Positions 1 to 7,608 are shown, numbered from the stretch's first letter. The stretch: 64,000 bases of DNA from Spongiibacteraceae bacterium (GCA_028280715.1 JANQLG010000040.1:1-64000); one strand, 5' to 3'. Made by a program: numbers and translations. Notes: a model not told the origin generated them from the letters alone.

Positions 1-1
1 T

Positions 2-526
2 CTCGATTATGGGTGCGGGACAGGAACCGCTGCGTGTCAATTTTCTAGTCATGTAAAAGAGGTTCACGCTATTGATATCTCATCAAAGATGATTGAAATC
101 GCTAAGGAGAAAGCAGCGGTTGCGAAAATTGAGAACGTAAGTTTCGAGCAGTCGGATATCTTTGATAGCAAATATTCTAATGAATACTATGATGTCATTC
201 TGGCCTTTAATATGTTACATACAGTCCCTAGTCCCCAGGATGTAATGCAGCGAATAAATGAATTGTTAAAGCCAGAAGGTTTATTTATTTCTGTAACGCC
301 TTGCTTACGCCAAAAGATGTCATTTTTTGTAAATCTTCAAATCCAGTTGGTACGGGTATTGTGCAAGCTCGGGTTAATTCCGATTCCTATTAGAAGGATC
401 ACGAGCTCTGAGGTAGAAGGCTTATTAGAAGATGGCGGGTTTAAAGCGGTTGAATCTGAAGAGATATATAAAGATGCATCTAGCTATTTTGTCGTGGCTA
501 AGAAGTCACAAAAATATAACAAGTAA
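2..526 (+). CDS. Class I SAM-dependent methyltransferase, 5'-truncated by the window edge
   Basis: The reading frame is open from base 2, so the true start lies outside the window. The first visible residues form the glycine-rich SAM-binding motif I (LDYGCGTGTA), and an acidic residue at the end of the next strand (AIDIS) follows. A motif IV-like stretch, YDVILAFNMLH, then LLKPEGLF are typical of Methyltransf_11/25 enzymes. The substrate cannot be told. The gene runs in the same direction as the next several unrelated short genes. An attC-like site overlaps its stop, so it may be a gene cassette. Confidence 0.75.
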   Translation, partial: LDYGCGTGTAACQFSSHVKEVHAIDISSKMIEIAKEKAAVAKIENVSFEQSDIFDSKYSNEYYDVILAFNMLHTVPSPQDVMQRINELLKPEGLFISVTPCLRQKMSFFVNLQIQLVRVLCKLGLIPIPIRRITSSEVEGLLEDGGFKAVESEEIYKDASSYFVVAKKSQKYNK

Positions 527-576
527 AGTGGTATAGGATCACTGTGCTTTTGTTTTCCGCTGCTTAAAGCGTTATG
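515..576 (+). other. Possible degenerate attC-like recombination site
   Basis: TATAAC (515-520) overlaps the methyltransferase stop codon, and AGCGTTATG (568-576) lies about 50 bases on. Their spacing and partial complementarity (TAAC with GTTA) resemble the outer arms of integron attC sites. Between them, AAAGTG pairs imperfectly with CACTGTGCTTT. The match to the R'/R'' consensus is incomplete, so this call is tentative and rests mainly on the better site after the next gene. Confidence 0.3.
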
Positions 577-664
577 TGTCTTTATCAAAGTTTTAGTTTT
601 ATATTCGAACTGGTGAATTCGGATATAATTTTTATTGTTTCACCAACAATCAAGAGTAAAGATA

Positions 665-871
665 ATGGCTAAAGGTACAGTTAAGTGGTTCAACCCTGAC
701 AAGGGTTTCGGTTTTATTACACCTGATGATGGCGGTAAAGACTTATTTGTTCATCATTCAGAAATTCAAGCGGGTGGTGGGTTTGCAACATTAAATGATG
801 GTCAAGCGGTTGAGTTTGAAGTTGGCCAAGGTCAAAAAGGTCCTTGTGCCAATAAAGTCGTTCCTGTTTAA
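665..871 (+). CDS. CspA-family cold-shock protein
   Basis: This 68-residue, single-domain OB-fold nucleic-acid-binding protein acts as an RNA chaperone in the cytoplasm. It carries RNP1 (KGFGFITP) and RNP2 (DLFVHHSEI), and its length is normal for the CspA family. The ATG at 665 is preferred over an upstream in-frame start because it gives the canonical [10 protein letters not shown] beginning and has a purine-rich stretch just upstream. The leader from 527 to 664 is AT-rich. Unusually, the gene lies between two attC-like sites, as if carried on an integron cassette. Confidence 0.92.
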   Translation: MAKGTVKWFNPDKGFGFITPDDGGKDLFVHHSEIQAGGGFATLNDGQAVEFEVGQGQKGPCANKVVPV

Positions 872-879
872 GTAGCAGC

Positions 880-967
880 ACATAACAAAACGTGCAATGA
901 ACGCTTGCGGCTGGACAGCTTTAAGCATGGCTTCGCCACAAAGTTGTCCAGTCACTAGGCGTTAAAC
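880..967 (+). other. attC-like integron recombination site
   Basis: The site starts 8 bases after the cold-shock stop codon and ends 16 bases before the next ATG. CATAACAAAACG (881-892) resembles the R'' end, and GGCGTTAAAC (958-967) contains a perfect GTTRRRY R' core (961-967). Between them, CTGGACAGCTTT (911-922) pairs with AAAGTTGTCCAG (940-951) with one G-T wobble, and a small GGC-TTC-GCC hairpin sits inside. Size, position and folding fit an attC site of the Vibrio/Xanthomonas type. Confidence 0.6.
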
Positions 968-983
968 CTACAAGATATCGAAC

Positions 984-1640
984 ATGGAATTTAAAAAAAT
1001 AATAGTTGGAGCCTTTTACATAGTTCATGAATACAGAATTAGTCTTGCAAAAGCACTTGCTATTCCTTTTTGTGCTTATCTTGTAATAGAGGGCTCTGTG
1101 TATCTAGATGTACCGGATATCATCAACTGGTTTCTGGCTGTATTAGCATGGGTGGTATATGCAATAATTGCCATCACAACTCATAGGGTGGTTTTATTGG
1201 GCCCAAATTCTGTGCCTGAATGGGGTATAACTTCGTGGTCTAAACGAGAAACCTATTTTATTTTGCACATATTAGCCTTTGGGCTAATTACTGTGGGCAT
1301 ATCATTACTTGGTTTTGTTCCTATCGTCGGGTTTATTGTTGCTCTTTTAATTATCTGTTGGGTACTGCCCCGTCTTTCTTTAGTTTTTCCGGGCATCGCA
1401 GTTGATCAAGGAGTTACTTTTAGGTTGTCATGGGAATTGACAGAGAATCATAAACTACATATGTTTCTCATAGTAATACTATTCCCAATATTGCTGGGTA
1501 TACCAACCGTAATATTTGGGTTAATTCCCTATGGTTCTTTTTTATCCAGCATATGTGCTGCTTTCGTTATCGTGTTTGAAGTTGCGGCTCTATCATTAGC
1601 TTATCAACAAATCACAAATGAAATATATGGCCAGGATTAA
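984..1640 (+). CDS. Hypothetical integral membrane protein
   Basis: This 218-residue protein is very hydrophobic. I see about five to six membrane segments, near residues 22-40, 45-65, 92-112, 113-130, 157-178 and 180-205. Loops carry charged stretches such as SWSKRETY and ELTENHKL. I do not recognise a family or active-site motif, so no function is offered. The ATG lies directly after an attC-like site, a spacing common for cassette genes, and its stop is followed by another TTAACAAG sequence. Confidence 0.6.
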   Translation: MEFKKIIVGAFYIVHEYRISLAKALAIPFCAYLVIEGSVYLDVPDIINWFLAVLAWVVYAIIAITTHRVVLLGPNSVPEWGITSWSKRETYFILHILAFGLITVGISLLGFVPIVGFIVALLIICWVLPRLSLVFPGIAVDQGVTFRLSWELTENHKLHMFLIVILFPILLGIPTVIFGLIPYGSFLSSICAAFVIVFEVAALSLAYQQITNEIYGQD

Positions 1641-1709
1641 CAAGTTTAGGCAACGGTATCGCCTTACGCTGTACTTCACCCACCGCTTACCACTGAATTA
1701 GCTAAAGAA

Positions 1710-2585
1710 ATGAAAATAAAATCTATAATAATGTTTCTAACTTTGCTCTACTCAAATTTACTGATGGCTCAGTCATGGGATGAACTGGCTTACCAAGGGA
1801 AAAAATTTCATAAGCAGGGAGATTTAATAAAAGCTATTGAATTTTTATCAAAGGCTGCGGAAAAGAGAAAAACGGATAATTACGAGCTCTATTTGCATGC
1901 AGGCATACTAGCTGCTCGGCTTAAGGACACTGATAGAGCCTTTGCCTTATTGAATAGCGCAATTAACTCCGGTATGTGGGATATTCCAAGGCTGGAAAGA
2001 AATAGCAGGTTAGCTTATTTAAAAAAAGATTTACGATGGAGTGGCTTGATAGATAGAATAAATGAACAAGAAAAAAATTATATAAAAAAATCTGGGCTCA
2101 CTCATCCTGAACTTAGAAAAGAGTTAAAATTGATGTGGGCCAAAGATCAAGTGCTCGTGGGTAAGAGTGAACAAAAGGATGTTATTCAATCCAATTCATT
2201 AAGGCTGGAGAAAATAATACAAAAAACTGGCTGGCCAACAAGCAAAATGGTAGGAAAAGATGGAGTTTGGTTTGCTTGGGCTCTGGCGCAACATTCATTC
2301 GATATTGAATTCCAAAAAAGGTGTTTGAGTCACCTTAAAAACCTCACGGAAGCAGGCGAGATTAATCCAATATATTATGCTGAATTAAATGATCGAATAG
2401 CTAGAAACCTAGGCGTAAAGCAAACATATGGAATGGCAATTATCAGCCAAAATGGAGAAAAAGTATTCTATCCAATAGCTGATGTGGAGAAGGTTGACGA
2501 AAGGCGAAGTAAAATTGGTTTACCACCTTTAAAGGTTTGGGCGAATGAGAATTTCGTTGAAGTTATCCCAGTGGCTAACAAATAG
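1710..2585 (+). CDS. Secreted protein with TPR-like N-terminus and DUF6624-like C-terminus
   Basis: The 291-residue product begins with a signal peptide ending near LLMAQS. Residues about 25-115 read as two or three TPR-like helical repeats (AIEFLSKAAEKRK, DTDRAFALLNSAI). The second half has the marks of DUF6624: LRKELKLMWAKDQ, GWPTSKMVGKDG, a histidine in WALAQHSFD, and PIADVEKVDERRSKIGLPPL. The family's role is unknown. The protein is probably periplasmic. The coding strand is AT-rich and lysine-rich compared with the housekeeping genes later in the window, in keeping with an acquired gene. Confidence 0.65.
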   Translation: MKIKSIIMFLTLLYSNLLMAQSWDELAYQGKKFHKQGDLIKAIEFLSKAAEKRKTDNYELYLHAGILAARLKDTDRAFALLNSAINSGMWDIPRLERNSRLAYLKKDLRWSGLIDRINEQEKNYIKKSGLTHPELRKELKLMWAKDQVLVGKSEQKDVIQSNSLRLEKIIQKTGWPTSKMVGKDGVWFAWALAQHSFDIEFQKRCLSHLKNLTEAGEINPIYYAELNDRIARNLGVKQTYGMAIISQNGEKVFYPIADVEKVDERRSKIGLPPLKVWANENFVEVIPVANK

Positions 2586-2793
2586 GGAAACTTGAGGGGC
2601 AGGTCTTTAGTCTACGATATTTTCAATTATAGTGAAGCGTCATAAACAAAGACTTGATCTCATGTTCTCTGAAGGAAATTCAAGATTATTAACAAACGCT
2701 TCAAACATCGTGCAATAGTTGCTTAGATAAAATACAGAAAAACTGGCAGAGAAGTAACAATAGGCAATCGGCTTAAAGCTGGCGGCAACAAAC
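2586..2793 (+). other. Short non-coding gap with an attC-like half site
   Basis: No gene is seen in this 208-base gap. TTAACAAACGCTTCAA at 2689-2704 looks like the left end of an attC site, but no GCGTTA-type right end follows before the next gene. It may be a decayed or recombined site. The rest shows nothing I can name. Confidence 0.3.
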
Positions 2794-3234
2794 ATGTTCG
2801 AGATTCAAGAAATTCAGGCAAAAGAAACTTATAAACTTAGGCATGAGTTGTTAAGACCATATCAATCGATTGAATGCTGCAAATATCCCGGTGACAACGA
2901 TCAAAATACCAGGCATTTTGGAGCATTTGAATCTGGAATCATCGTAGGCATTGTTTCTATTTATCTAAATTTAAATCAGCAACTGGATTGCCAAAATTGT
3001 TGGCAGCTGCGAGCAATGGCAACGGCCGAATCAGTTAGAGGGAAAGGTTACGGAAAAAAGCTATTGAAAGAAGCAGAATTATACGCATCCACTCAAAAAT
3101 CCCATTGTATTTGGGCAAATGCGAGGAAAAAGGCAATTGGTTTTTATACTGGAAATGGTTACGCTGTCATCGGGAATGAATTCGAAGTAAAAGATATTGG
3201 TTCACACTATTTAGTGTTTAAAAAAATGAATTAA
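2794..3234 (+). CDS. GNAT-family N-acetyltransferase
   Basis: This 146-residue protein has the GNAT acetyl-CoA-binding motif A, QLRAMATAESVRGKGYGKKLL, around residues 71-91, including the R/Q-x-x-G-x-G/A pyrophosphate-binding turn (RGKGYG). Motif B follows as ARKKAIGFYTGNGY, where FY..NGY is a hallmark of the fold. It would transfer an acetyl group to an unknown amine. Its N-terminus resembles small-molecule GNATs with the HELLRP start. It lies in the cassette-like run, where GNAT genes are common cargo. Confidence 0.85.
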   Translation: MFEIQEIQAKETYKLRHELLRPYQSIECCKYPGDNDQNTRHFGAFESGIIVGIVSIYLNLNQQLDCQNCWQLRAMATAESVRGKGYGKKLLKEAELYASTQKSHCIWANARKKAIGFYTGNGYAVIGNEFEVKDIGSHYLVFKKMN

Positions 3235-3316
3235 GGGAGTCAGGCACCTTGTAGCTGGACCTTTGTACTGCATGCTCCAATCCATTACTGCGGTATTGAT
3301 ACACGTGGAAACATAG

Positions 3317-3946
3317 ATGGTGATTCAAAGTAAAAAAATTTCTGTTAAGTGCGTTGTGAACAGTATTAGAGTAGTGCTTATTACAGCAACTTTAATTCTT
3401 TTCAGTGCCGCTTGCTTGTCGGGTGGATTGAATTCGCTTGCTCTAAAAGCGGGAGAGATTCATCCTTTACTCGCAACCCGTTCGCTCGATAGTCAGTCAA
3501 TTCGCCATATATCTCTTAGTATTCTGCAAGAAAATCCTCAACATTCAGCTGATGTTGAGTTCATAGAAGCTATTCTAGGTGGTAGCTCGCAAGGTAGACT
3601 TGGAAAAAACAATATTCATTTGGCAGATGTTGAGTTCATAGAGTCGATTGTAAGTAGCGGTTCGCATGATAGCTTTGGAAAATATAATATTCATTCCGCA
3701 TTATTTGCTCTCTACTACGCAGAAAAGGACGTAGGATTTTATGGTCTGGAGGCTAAAAACACTCAAGACGCCGATCGATTAGAGGTGGTCTTACGTGAGA
3801 CTTGGTCAAACAATGTGAGTCTAGATCGAGCTCGAGTTCATCGTAAAGGTTTAATTCTTATGGTTATTTGGCATGATGGCGTATCGAGAGAAGTTTGGGA
3901 TGCTGTGAATATAAGCGTATCTAAACAGTTAGATGGTAGGGCCTAA
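3317..3946 (+). CDS. Hypothetical exported or membrane-anchored protein with an internal 25-residue tandem repeat
   Basis: The 209-residue product has a long N-terminal hydrophobic segment (about residues 14-34), either a membrane anchor or an uncleaved signal. A cysteine follows at SAAC, but this is a poor lipobox. Residues 77-101 and 102-126 are a tandem repeat (SADVEFIEAIL.../LADVEFIESIV..., each ending GK.NIH). I recognise no family. The stop codon lies inside GCCTAAC (3941-3947), a perfect RYYYAAC attC left-end consensus, followed by AATTGTGTCAAC. This supports a cassette origin. Confidence 0.55.
   Translation: MVIQSKKISVKCVVNSIRVVLITATLILFSAACLSGGLNSLALKAGEIHPLLATRSLDSQSIRHISLSILQENPQHSADVEFIEAILGGSSQGRLGKNNIHLADVEFIESIVSSGSHDSFGKYNIHSALFALYYAEKDVGFYGLEAKNTQDADRLEVVLRETWSNNVSLDRARVHRKGLILMVIWHDGVSREVWDAVNISVSKQLDGRA
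3545..3694 (+). repeat. In-frame 75-bp tandem duplication inside the unknown gene
   Basis: Two adjacent 75-base units (3545-3619 and 3620-3694) share long identical blocks, for example GATGTTGAGTTCATAGA. Both end in matching codons for NIH. The copies have diverged, mainly in the middle third, so the duplication is not very recent. The frame is kept, lengthening the protein by 25 residues. Confidence 0.85.
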
Positions 3947-3987
3947 CAATTGTGTCAACAGGTTTTCTCTTATTAAAGGAGAATTAA

Positions 3988-4626
3988 ATGGATATAAACA
4001 ACATATTAGCTTTTGTTGCTGTTGCCACTTTGCTGGTTGTTTCGCCTGGGCCTAATGGTTTGCTAATTACAAAAACAGTGCCTGTATCTGGAACCAAAGC
4101 AGGTTTTGCAAATATTTGGGGCTTTGTCGCAGCATTCTACGTGCATGGCACATTGTCTATATTCGGTATTTCCATGCTGCTCGTACAATCTGCCCATGCA
4201 TTTTTTATATTTAAAATGTTGGGTGCGGTCTATCTAATCTGGATTGGTTTAAAAGCTCTTATTAGTGCTTTCAAGGATAATAATTCTACTATTCCTGAAT
4301 CATCGCTAAAAACTAAAAAATCAGTTTCAATGCGTACTGCATTTGCAGAAGGTTTTTTAACCAATGTACTTAATCCAAAGGTATCAATGTTTTATTTGGC
4401 GGCTTTTCCACAATTTATCTCTATAAATGAGAGTGCGGTAAATGCATACACATTAGTAACCGCGCATTCTGTGATGAATTTTATTTGGTTTTCAACGATG
4501 GTCGTTATGTTGTCACGCATCAAAACTATCGCAAATAATGCAACATTTAAAAAATGGATAAACTCCATAACGGGTATTGTATTTATTGGTTTTGGATCTA
4601 AATTAGCACTGATGAAAAACGATTAA
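3988..4626 (+). CDS. LysE/RhtB-family amino-acid exporter
   Basis: This 212-residue inner-membrane protein has the five to six hydrophobic segments and the VSPGPNGLLI signature near residues 18-27 of the LysE/RhtB efflux family. That family exports amino acids such as lysine, threonine or homoserine lactone. GAVYLIWIGLKAL (TM3) and LNPKVSMFYLAAFPQF are also typical. A good ribosome-binding site (AAAGGAG, about 3976-3982) sits 5 bases before the ATG. The substrate cannot be assigned. ATTAACAAACC overlaps the stop, another possible attC left end. Confidence 0.88.
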   Translation: MDINNILAFVAVATLLVVSPGPNGLLITKTVPVSGTKAGFANIWGFVAAFYVHGTLSIFGISMLLVQSAHAFFIFKMLGAVYLIWIGLKALISAFKDNNSTIPESSLKTKKSVSMRTAFAEGFLTNVLNPKVSMFYLAAFPQFISINESAVNAYTLVTAHSVMNFIWFSTMVVMLSRIKTIANNATFKKWINSITGIVFIGFGSKLALMKND

Positions 4627-4657
4627 CAAACCAATTAATCTGATTATCTCAATATGT

Positions 4658-4703
4658 GAATCCCCTTTAGTTGACATTTTTTTTGTCAATTTAAAGGGGA
4701 TAT
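4658..4703 (+). terminator. Long inverted repeat, possible terminator after the LysE gene
   Basis: TCCCCTTTAGTTGACA (4661-4676) and TGTCAATTTAAAGGGGA (4684-4700) form a strong stem of about 16 pairs with one bulge, around a T-rich loop (4677-4683). It could stop transcription of the LysE gene or be a small palindromic element. A clear T-tract after the stem is missing, so terminator function is uncertain. Confidence 0.45.
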
Positions 4704-4757
4704 TCAATATGGCTTGCCAAAAAGAAACACTATCATCGTTAGTATTAATAGAACATT

Positions 4758-5465
4758 ATGCGTAAATATCTCATCGCCATTTTAACAATAGGCATCATTT
4801 TTATTGGGGGTTGGCAGTTTTCCAAAACTCCTAACTATCAGTTGTTTGGAAGCTTAATTAACCGTGTCGATACGGCTGATAGAGTTGTCGCGCTCACTTT
4901 TGATGATGGGCCTAAACCGAAAAATACCAAAAGAATATTGGATATTTTAAGCGCTCACGATACTAAAGCTACTTTCTTTCTGGTGGGTGATGTTATTCGA
5001 AAAAATAGCTCAGCAGCTGAATCGATAGTGGCGATGGGTCATGAAATTGGCAATCACTCGTATTCTCACAAGAGGATGGTATTCAAGTCGCTAGATTTTG
5101 TTTCCAGGGAGATTGAGGAAACGACTAAATTAATTAGACAGATTGGCTATAGCGGCGAAATTCATTTTCGCCCTCCCTATGGCAAAAAACTATTCATGCT
5201 GCCTTATTATTTAGACCAAGAAGGAATTAAGTCGATTACTTGGGATGTCGCGCCAGAAGATGAATTACCGCGTTCTGCCTCTGCTGAAGATATTGCTCGC
5301 TATGTGTCTGACTCAGTGAAGCCGGGTTCTATTATTTTATTGCATGTGATGTTTGCTTCCAGAGAAAATTCTCTTGCTGCTGTACCGTTGATTATTGAGC
5401 AATTAAAAGCCGAGGGTTATAGGTTTGTGACAGTTTCAGAGCTTCTTGGCTATGAAAATACATAA
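4758..5465 (+). CDS. Polysaccharide deacetylase (NodB-homology domain)
   Basis: The 235-residue protein has an N-terminal membrane anchor or signal (about residues 4-20) and one NodB domain, a metal-dependent carbohydrate esterase 4 fold. Motif 1 (TFDDGP) provides the catalytic base and a metal ligand. Motif 2 (HSYSH, an H-S/T-x-x-H form) gives two metal histidines, motif 3 is RPPYG, and LLHVM matches the motif 5 histidine. It should remove N- or O-acetyl groups from an extracytoplasmic glycan such as peptidoglycan or exopolysaccharide; the substrate is unknown. Confidence 0.88.
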   Translation: MRKYLIAILTIGIIFIGGWQFSKTPNYQLFGSLINRVDTADRVVALTFDDGPKPKNTKRILDILSAHDTKATFFLVGDVIRKNSSAAESIVAMGHEIGNHSYSHKRMVFKSLDFVSREIEETTKLIRQIGYSGEIHFRPPYGKKLFMLPYYLDQEGIKSITWDVAPEDELPRSASAEDIARYVSDSVKPGSIILLHVMFASRENSLAAVPLIIEQLKAEGYRFVTVSELLGYENT

Positions 5466-5493
5466 TAAAGTGGTGTTGCTCCAGTGCTTTACG

Positions 5494-5550
5494 TTTTCTT
5501 ATGAATTTGCGTAACAATCGAGTTATACATTTTTTAATCATGCAGTTATC
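5494..5550 (+). repeat. Imperfect repeat, copy 1 (pairs with 7514-7589)
   Basis: TTTTCTTATGAATTTGCG..., then AACAATCG, TTATACATTTTTT, AATCA and TTATC occur here in order. The same order recurs at 7514-7589, where about 20 extra bases separate the two halves. The copies lie in the same orientation on either side of the minus-strand pair of secreted-protein genes. Confidence 0.55.
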
Positions 5551-5615
5551 AAAAGCTTGCCCCTGTGTTCGGCTTTGTTCTTAGATAGAAAAAGCAAAAC
5601 TGAACGTTTTTCGCT

Positions 5616-6158
5616 TTAAAGGTCTGCGGCATCAAGATTTTCGACATCAATTCCGGCGATCAACAAACATTCACTTAATACGTCATTCATCCAGCCGAGG
5701 CCAATCAAGTAACCAAGCAAATCTTCAGCAATCGTAATAGCAACTTGTGAGTCGCTGGCGTTTCGAATAGCTGGAAATTGATCGGCATAATAACTGAAGT
5801 CTTCATAATATGTCTGTCGATGTGATTTCACGACTTCTTGGCATGTTTTATTATTTTTATATAGTTTTTTATTGGTATCTCTTGCCCGCTTTAAAGCATC
5901 ATCCCAGACAATCGCAAGTTTTTTGGTTTCCTTTATTAATTTCTCCCTCATATCAACAGGAAATACATAGGTATTAGAGCCTTGTTGTTCGTTTAATTCC
6001 CCAACCTTGTCAAGAATCTCATGGATAGAAGTATTTACCGATAAAATATTTTCCGTGAGTTCATCCAGAACCGCCAGAGCCTCATCAATTTTATCGGCAT
6101 AGATATTGGAGCAATATAAAATCGCGCCAAGAAAAATAACACTTAAGCCTATTTTCAT
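5616..6158 (-). CDS. Hypothetical secreted protein
   Basis: This 180-residue protein begins with a clear signal peptide (MKIGLSVIFLGAILYCSNIYA). A mostly helical, charged body follows, with two cysteines (KTCQEV and SECLLIAG). I chose the ATG at 6158 over an in-frame GTG five codons earlier because CGAGGT precedes it at proper spacing and the signal peptide then starts normally. I recognise no family. It lies 25 bases after the next minus-strand gene, also secreted, so the two probably form an operon. Confidence 0.6.
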   Translation of the reverse strand: MKIGLSVIFLGAILYCSNIYADKIDEALAVLDELTENILSVNTSIHEILDKVGELNEQQGSNTYVFPVDMREKLIKETKKLAIVWDDALKRARDTNKKLYKNNKTCQEVVKSHRQTYYEDFSYYADQFPAIRNASDSQVAITIAEDLLGYLIGLGWMNDVLSECLLIAGIDVENLDAADL

Positions 6159-6183
6159 ATTCAGACCTCGCACTCAACCGACT

Positions 6184-7014
6184 CTATCTACAGTTAGATA
6201 TGGTATGAACGGCAAAATCTTGGGCCACTGCGTACACGTGGTCGATTAAACCATTAGTGTAGCCTTTATAAACCGACTGTTTATCCACTAATATGTCTTG
6301 TAAGAGTTTTAAAGTTCCTTCATTAAATCCCTGAAAAGAAGTTTTACATTCAGATAACTTTTCTCCAGATGCCCGAGCAAATATTTTTTGCTTATTCAAT
6401 TCAATCGTATCCAGAAAACTTTGTAAGCGACTGTTCACAAGCTTAAACGCTGGTTGCGATATAGGGGTATTTTCGTCAATTTGATTGCCATCGTAGTAGT
6501 TGTCATAAACGCTTACCACTTCATCGGCAGCATCTAAAACATTAAAAGCTAAGTCATCATAAACGCCTACACCGACCATTTCATCGACAGCACTTAAAAC
6601 ACTATGAGTTAATTCATCGGTTGTCTGCAATCGTTCTCTACCACCGGCGCCAGAAGAAGGGTCTATCCATTTTGTAGTCATTGTAGGATTATCTTCATCA
6701 GTGCACATCATTTTGTATTGATCTAACAACGCTTCGGTATACACGTACAATGTTAAGGCGCCTGATACTTCCTTAAGATCCATATAGCATGACGCTAAAT
6801 AATCATCATCACAACTGTTTACATAGGTTAAAGAAGTCTCTTCATCAGCACTTAATTTACAGAATTCGTTAATAAAGAATTCTTGGTTTAACGATTTATT
6901 CTCAGCGCAGGATTTATTAGGAAAATATTTGTCTTTCGATTCAAGCAAACAAGCTTGAGCAAATAATTCTGAACAAGACAGTACTAATAATAGAAAAAAA
7001 CTAAACCGTAACAT
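6184..7014 (-). CDS. Hypothetical secreted protein with internal duplication
   Basis: This 276-residue product starts at the ATG at 7014, which has an AGAGG ribosome-binding site 9 bases upstream; a TTG further out has none. A signal peptide ends near SELFAQA. The mature part is acidic and cysteine-containing. The segment around VLSAVDEMVGVGVYDD is repeated as VLDAADEVVSVYDNYYD. No family is recognised. Together with the following gene it forms a minus-strand module unlike its plus-strand neighbours. Confidence 0.6.
   Translation of the reverse strand: MLRFSFFLLLVLSCSELFAQACLLESKDKYFPNKSCAENKSLNQEFFINEFCKLSADEETSLTYVNSCDDDYLASCYMDLKEVSGALTLYVYTEALLDQYKMMCTDEDNPTMTTKWIDPSSGAGGRERLQTTDELTHSVLSAVDEMVGVGVYDDLAFNVLDAADEVVSVYDNYYDGNQIDENTPISQPAFKLVNSRLQSFLDTIELNKQKIFARASGEKLSECKTSFQGFNEGTLKLLQDILVDKQSVYKGYTNGLIDHVYAVAQDFAVHTISNCR
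6503..6616 (-). repeat. 54-bp-period tandem duplication within the secreted-protein gene
   Basis: TCATAAACGC starts two adjacent units, at 6503 and 6557. Both continue with ATTTCATCG or CTTCATCG, then CAGCA and TAAAAC. The second unit has six extra bases. The frame is kept, so the protein carries two versions of an 18-20 residue acidic helix. Confidence 0.75.
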
Positions 7015-7210
7015 AAGTTGTTTACCTCTTTGCAATGCATGTTTAAAGCTATTTATTGTCCATTTATCGGGTCCATCTCTTTAAAACAACGCTATGATGT
7101 GCTATCAACGGCGAGCAGTAGCCTACTTCTATTTCACAACAAGATTTATATGGCCACTATTTGAGGTTTGTAACTCAACTCGTCTTTTTCGTGATCATAT
7201 AAAATCGATA

Positions 7211-7229
7211 AAACAATACGGTATTGTTT
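7211..7229. promoter_or_regulatory. Perfect 19-base palindrome, candidate operator
   Basis: AAACAATAC and GTATTGTTT are exact reverse complements around one central G. Such sites are typical for homodimeric regulators, for example of the TetR type. It lies about 200 bases upstream of the minus-strand secreted pair and 380 upstream of the SDR gene. No regulator gene is adjacent, so the partner is unknown. Confidence 0.35.
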
Positions 7230-7513
7230 ATTTAAGGCGCTAATTTTTTATATTGATGGCGATCAATTATTATTCCAGGGAATAGGCTAACCGATAAAAT
7301 AAAAATAGTTTAGTTATCTAGTTATATTTATCAGATACATGGGTGTGCAGCATCATAGATATCCGATGAGTGTCATGGTACTCCGATTTTATTAAGAATA
7401 TAAGAGTCAGGGAATATGAGATTCAGCTCTTTGGTTTGTGATGTATCTAACTGTAGTGAAATATTGTAAATAAAATATTCTTTTCTTTTTTTGGTCAGGG
7501 AAAAGATCCACAT

Positions 7514-7589
7514 TTTTCCTGAAATTGCGCAAGAATCGGGTCGAATGAACAAGCGCTAAGCTATACATTTTTTGAATCACTCAATTATC
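7514..7589 (+). repeat. Imperfect repeat, copy 2 (pairs with 5494-5550)
   Basis: This copy has TTTTCCTGAAATTGCG, AAGAATCG, CTATACATTTTTT, GAATCA and AATTATC in the same order as copy 1. About 20 additional bases in the middle (around 7541-7560) are absent from copy 1. It ends 19 bases before the SDR start codon and overlaps that gene's likely promoter. Confidence 0.55.
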
Positions 7590-7608
7590 TTTTTTATGGG
7601 GATTCAAT

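Larger units (their letters stand above)
7015..7608. other. 594-base non-coding region between divergent genes
   Basis: No open frame here looks real. It must hold the promoters of the minus-strand secreted pair and of the plus-strand SDR gene. It also contains a 19-base palindrome at 7211-7229 and the second copy of the imperfect repeat at 7514-7589. The remainder is AT-rich and shows nothing I can name. Confidence 0.6.

Noticed and set aside
1636..1703. A third attC-like site after the membrane protein
   Set aside because: TTAACAAG starts it, but the right end is ATTAGC rather than GTTAGC-like, and the inner arms do not pair well.
2598..2620. Possible REP-type repeat (AGGTCTTTAG) with a look-alike at 8442
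   Set aside because: Only about ten bases match and no RAYT transposase is near; too short to call.
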